Source: Streptomyces sp. Root431
GTDB taxonomy: Bacteria > Actinomycetota > Actinomycetes > Streptomycetales > Streptomycetaceae
Length of the DNA: 64,000 bases
Reading direction: 5' to 3'
Assembly (NCBI RefSeq): GCF_001426585.1
Contig: NZ_LMEI01000001.1
Location: 433,317 to 497,316 of the forward strand
Positions 60,099-64,000 of the stretch are shown here, piece after piece (the first letter of the stretch is position 1; the number at the start of each line of letters is the position of its first letter). The translations under genes and the position numbers were made by a program. The notes under the pieces were generated by a model. That model was not told the DNA's origin. It did no database searches and saw only the letters and a list, made by a program, of their open reading frames with translations.

Positions 60099-63000
60099 AT
60101 GACCACCCCCGAAACTCGGAGCTCCATACCCGGAAGCTCGACGCACGGGCACAGACGCGCGGCCCGCATCGCCGCCGCTGCCGGCCTCGTCGCCGCGCTC
60201 GTCGCGACCGGCGCCGCCCCCGTGCTCGCCACCGAGGCCCCGGTGACCACTCCCCCGGTGAAGTCCTCGAACCCGGCTGACAAGCTCGGCGCCATCGACG
60301 CCCAGCGGCTCACCGAAGCCCAGGCGAGCGGCGAGAAGAACGTCACCGTCCTCGTCGCCACCGCCCCCGGCGCCACCGAGCAGGTCGCGGGCCAGCTCGA
60401 CGCCGTCCCCGGCGCCTCCGTCGGCAAGCAGCAGGACGCGCTCGGCTACGTCCGCGCGACCCTGCCCACCGCCAAGGCCGAGGCCGCCATCAAGGCCGCC
60501 ACGCAGCTCTCCTCCGTGCAGTCGGTCGACCTCCAGGCCGAGATCGTCCTGGACGACCCGAGCCCGGACGCGGGCGCGGCCACGGGCGCCGTCGACGGCA
60601 CCACCGTCACGACGACGTACCCGGCCCCGGGCAAGAACACCCCGGCGAAGAACCCGTACAACCCGTCGTTCGAGACGGGCGCGGTCGACTTCGTCAAGGA
60701 GCACCCGAAGGCCGACGGCCGCGGCGTGACCATCGGCATCCTGGACTCCGGCGTCGACCTCGGTCACCCGGCGCTCCAGAAGACCACCACCGGCGAGCGC
60801 AAGATCGTCGACTGGGTCACCGCCACCGACCCGCTGACCGAGGGCGACAGCACCTGGCGCGCCCAGGTCACCCCGGTCACCGGCCCGGTCTTCACCGCCT
60901 CCACGCAGAGCTGGACCGCCCCGGCGGGCTCCTTCCAGTTCAGCCGCTTCAGCGAGTCGGTCACCGCGGGCGGCGACCCGAAGGGCGACATCAACCGGGA
61001 CGGCGACACCACCGACGTCTTCGGCATGCTGTACGACCCGGCCGCCGGCACCGTCCGCGTGGACGTCGACCAGGACAACGACTTCACGGACAACGAGCCG
61101 ATGAAGCCGTACAAGGACGGGTACCAGATCGGCTACTTCGGTACCGACAACCCGGCCACCGAGGTCGCCGAGAAGACCCCGTTCGTCGTCGAGATCCGCA
61201 AGGACGTCGCGATGGACCCGCTCGGCGGCACCTGGGTGGGCCAGAAGCGGGACTTCGTCAACATCGGTCTCGTCGAGTCCTCGCACGGCACGCACGTCGC
61301 CGGCATCACCGCCGCCAACAGCCTCTTCGGCGGCCGGATGAACGGCGCGGCCCCCGGCGCGAAGATCGTCTCCTCGCGCGCCTGCACCTGGACCGGCGGC
61401 TGCACCAACACCGCCCTCACCGAGGGCATGACGGACCTCGTCGTCAACCGCGGCGTCGACATCGTCAACATGTCGATCGGCGGCCTGCCGCAGCAGAACG
61501 ACGGCGACAACGTCCGCTCGCGCCTCTACACCCGCCTGATCGACCAGTACGGCGTCCAGCTGGTCATCTCGGCCGGCAACGAGGGCCCCGGCATCAACAC
61601 GATCGGCGACCCCGGCCTGGCCGACAAGGTCATCTCGGTCGGCGCGGCCGTCTCCAAGGAGACCTGGGCCGCCAACTACGGCTCGGCCGTCGAGAAGAAG
61701 TACGCCATGTTCCCCTTCTCCTCGCGCGGTCCGCGTGAGGACGGCGGCTTCACCCCGACCATCACCGCCCCCGGCTCGGCCGTGAACACCATCCCGACCT
61801 GGCAGCCGGGCGCCGGCGTCGCCGAGTCGGGCTACACGCTGCCCGCCGGCTACGGCATGCTCAACGGCACCTCGATGTCCTCGCCGCAGGCGGCGGGCGC
61901 GAGCGCGCTGCTGATCTCGGCCGCGAAGCAGAAGGGCATCGCGCTCTCCCCGCTCACCCTGCGGACCGCGCTGACGTCCACCGCGCAGCGCATCCCCGGT
62001 GTCGCGGCCCACGAGCAGGGCTCGGGCCTCATGGACATCGAGGAGGCCTGGGAGTCGATCAAGGACGGCGCCACGGCGCACGACTACAAGGTTGCGGCCC
62101 CGGTCGACACCGTCATCTTCCCGGCCCCGCACACCGGCACCGGTGTGTACGACCGTGAGGGCGGCCTCAAGGTCGGCCAGAAGCGCGTCTACGACGTGAC
62201 GATCACGCGCACGAGCGGCCCGAACCGGTCGATCGAGCACGAGCTCGACCTCAAGTACAACGACGGCACCTTCCGCATCCTCGGCGACGACGAGATCGAC
62301 CTGCCGCTGAACAAGCCGGTCACCGTCAAGCTCCAGGCGCGCGCCGCCACCGCCGGTGCGCACAGCGTCATCCTGGAGGCCGACGACGAGCGCACCGAGG
62401 GCGTCGACAAGCAGATCCTCGCGACCTCGATCGTCGCGAGCGACCTGGTCGCCCCGGGCTACGGCTTCACGGCCTCCGGCTCGGTGCAGCGCAACAGCAG
62501 CAAGTCCTACTTCGTCACCGTGCCCGAGGGCGCCAAGACGCTGGAGGTCTCGCTGGCCGGTCTGAAGGAGAAGAGCCAGACCCGGTTCATCTCGATCCAC
62601 CCGGTCGGCGTGGGCGTCGAGGACAGCGCCACCACGCAGTGCTACCCGCACTACAACCCGGCCAACACCTGCCGCCCGGACCTGCGGTCCTACGCGGACC
62701 CGACGCCCGGCGTCTGGGAGATCGAGGTCGAGTCCCGCCGCACGTCGCCGGACCTGGACAACCCGTACACCCTGGGCGTCTCCGTCCTGGGCGCGGACTT
62801 CGACCCGGCCGTGCAGACGGTTCCCGAGGCGAAGATCGGCACCGCGGCGCCGGTCCAGTGGACGGTCACGAACCGCTTCGCGGGCATCGAGGGCAAGCTC
62901 AAGGGCGGCAACCTCGGCTCGCAGAAGAGCGAGACGCCGACCATCCAGCACCACGAGCAGCAGACCAAGACCGTCACCATCGGTGAGGGTGTGGAGCGGC

Positions 63001-63419
63001 TCGACATCGCCATCGGCAACACCTCCGACAAGGCCGCCGACCTCGACCTCACCGTTCTCCTGAACGGCAAGCAGGTCGGCCAGGCGGCGGACGGCGACTC
63101 GGAGGAGGCCGTCTCCCTCGTGAAGCCGGCCGCCGGCACGTACACCGTCGTCATCGACGGCTACTCGGTCGCCGCCGCGGGCGGCACCACGTACGACTAC
63201 AAGGACGTGTTCTTCTCGTCCGCGCTCGGCACCGTGAAGGTCGACGAGTCGAAGTCGGTCAGCCTGGCCAACGGCGCGTCCGCCCCCGTGGCGGCCGAGG
63301 TCCTCGTCGCCGGTGCGGCCCCCGAGGGACGTCAGTTCTTCGGTGAGGTCCAGCTGGTCAACGGCCGCGGCACCGTCGCGGGCACCGGCAGCGTCCTGAT
63401 CGGCGCCGTCACCCCGTAA
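60099..63419 (+). CDS. Secreted subtilase (S8) with large insertion between Asp and His
   Basis: The product has 1106 residues with a signal peptide (about 1-46, VLATEAPV cut region) and an inhibitor-like prodomain. Catalytic residues are Asp216 (GILDSGVDLGHP), His396 (SSHGTHVAGI) and Ser592 (LNGTSMSSPQAAG). The Asp-His distance is 180 residues, not the usual 35, as in tripeptidyl-peptidase II-like subtilases. The insert has acidic calcium-type loops DINRDGDTTD and DVDQDNDFTDNE. A long C-terminal part (about 640-1106) has two or three beta-sandwich domains. It would degrade extracellular protein. The ATG at 60099 has AGGGA six bases upstream. Confidence 0.9.
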   Translation: MTTPETRSSIPGSSTHGHRRAARIAAAAGLVAALVATGAAPVLATEAPVTTPPVKSSNPADKLGAIDAQRLTEAQASGEKNVTVLVATAPGATEQVAGQLDAVPGASVGKQQDALGYVRATLPTAKAEAAIKAATQLSSVQSVDLQAEIVLDDPSPDAGAATGAVDGTTVTTTYPAPGKNTPAKNPYNPSFETGAVDFVKEHPKADGRGVTIGILDSGVDLGHPALQKTTTGERKIVDWVTATDPLTEGDSTWRAQVTPVTGPVFTASTQSWTAPAGSFQFSRFSESVTAGGDPKGDINRDGDTTDVFGMLYDPAAGTVRVDVDQDNDFTDNEPMKPYKDGYQIGYFGTDNPATEVAEKTPFVVEIRKDVAMDPLGGTWVGQKRDFVNIGLVESSHGTHVAGITAANSLFGGRMNGAAPGAKIVSSRACTWTGGCTNTALTEGMTDLVVNRGVDIVNMSIGGLPQQNDGDNVRSRLYTRLIDQYGVQLVISAGNEGPGINTIGDPGLADKVISVGAAVSKETWAANYGSAVEKKYAMFPFSSRGPREDGGFTPTITAPGSAVNTIPTWQPGAGVAESGYTLPAGYGMLNGTSMSSPQAAGASALLISAAKQKGIALSPLTLRTALTSTAQRIPGVAAHEQGSGLMDIEEAWESIKDGATAHDYKVAAPVDTVIFPAPHTGTGVYDREGGLKVGQKRVYDVTITRTSGPNRSIEHELDLKYNDGTFRILGDDEIDLPLNKPVTVKLQARAATAGAHSVILEADDERTEGVDKQILATSIVASDLVAPGYGFTASGSVQRNSSKSYFVTVPEGAKTLEVSLAGLKEKSQTRFISIHPVGVGVEDSATTQCYPHYNPANTCRPDLRSYADPTPGVWEIEVESRRTSPDLDNPYTLGVSVLGADFDPAVQTVPEAKIGTAAPVQWTVTNRFAGIEGKLKGGNLGSQKSETPTIQHHEQQTKTVTIGEGVERLDIAIGNTSDKAADLDLTVLLNGKQVGQAADGDSEEAVSLVKPAAGTYTVVIDGYSVAAAGGTTYDYKDVFFSSALGTVKVDESKSVSLANGASAPVAAEVLVAGAAPEGRQFFGEVQLVNGRGTVAGTGSVLIGAVTP

Positions 63420-64000
<581 letters not shown>

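Overview
The window is about 70% G+C and its gene content is that of a Streptomyces chromosome core: a split rne/radical-SAM neighbourhood, an mreB-mreC-mreD-mrdA-rodA cluster, ndk-folC-valS, clpX-clpP2-clpP1-tig, and a nickel-type promoter on sodF. Many genes start with GTG, and most convergent gene pairs are separated by long, perfect GC-rich hairpins without U-tracts. No prophage, insertion sequence or CRISPR array was seen.

Layout. (a) 1-2676: on the minus strand, the start of an RNase E/G gene, a DUF2344 (TIGR03936-type) protein and a repeat-rich membrane protein. (b) 2774-11512: a wall-glycopolymer block with a GT4 glycosyltransferase and two large TagF-like enzymes (GT2 fused to a CDP-glycerol glycerophosphotransferase domain). 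The two TagF-like genes diverge from a 583-bp gap. (c) 11599-21478: on the minus strand, mreB, mreC, mreD, mrdA (PBP2), rodA, a CYTH-CHAD protein and a TIGR03960 radical SAM protein, probably one transcription unit with breaks. (d) 21737-24104: folC, a DUF4233 protein and ndk. (e) 24205-31091: a second MreB-family actin (Mbl-like), a NarL-type sensor kinase, a PAS kinase/OmpR regulator pair, UDP-GlcNAc 2-epimerase and a membrane GT2. This looks like a second, regulated surface-glycan module. (f) 31150-39371: valS, a Pro/Gln-rich single-pass protein, clpX, clpP2, clpP1 and tig, with a ClgR-like box before clpP1. (g) 39547-44485: tRNA-Pro, tRNA-Gly, an amphi-Trp protein, a small membrane protein, a PP2C phosphatase, an Eis-type acetyltransferase, nei and rpiB. 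(h) 44682-49964: three paralogous amino-acid permeases with bioY between the first two. (i) 50136-57788: sodF, a DsbA-fold thiol protein, pepN, an AbiEi/DUF559-type protein, a secreted serine hydrolase, a Nudix hydrolase and an HPP membrane protein. (j) 57841-59904: PPOX and VOC enzymes divergent from a CGNR zinc-finger regulator across a palindrome. (k) 60099-64000: a large secreted subtilase with a long insert between catalytic Asp and His, then the 5' part of asd.

The strongest theme is cell-wall growth: the rod-shape machinery, two actin homologues, lipid-linked or wall polymer synthesis and two-component control are packed into the first 31 kb. I found no unmistakably new system. The best leads for undescribed biology are the second actin/two-component/glycan module (24-31 kb), the repeat membrane protein at 1438-2676, and the CGNR-VOC-PPOX module, whose half-site recurs downstream.
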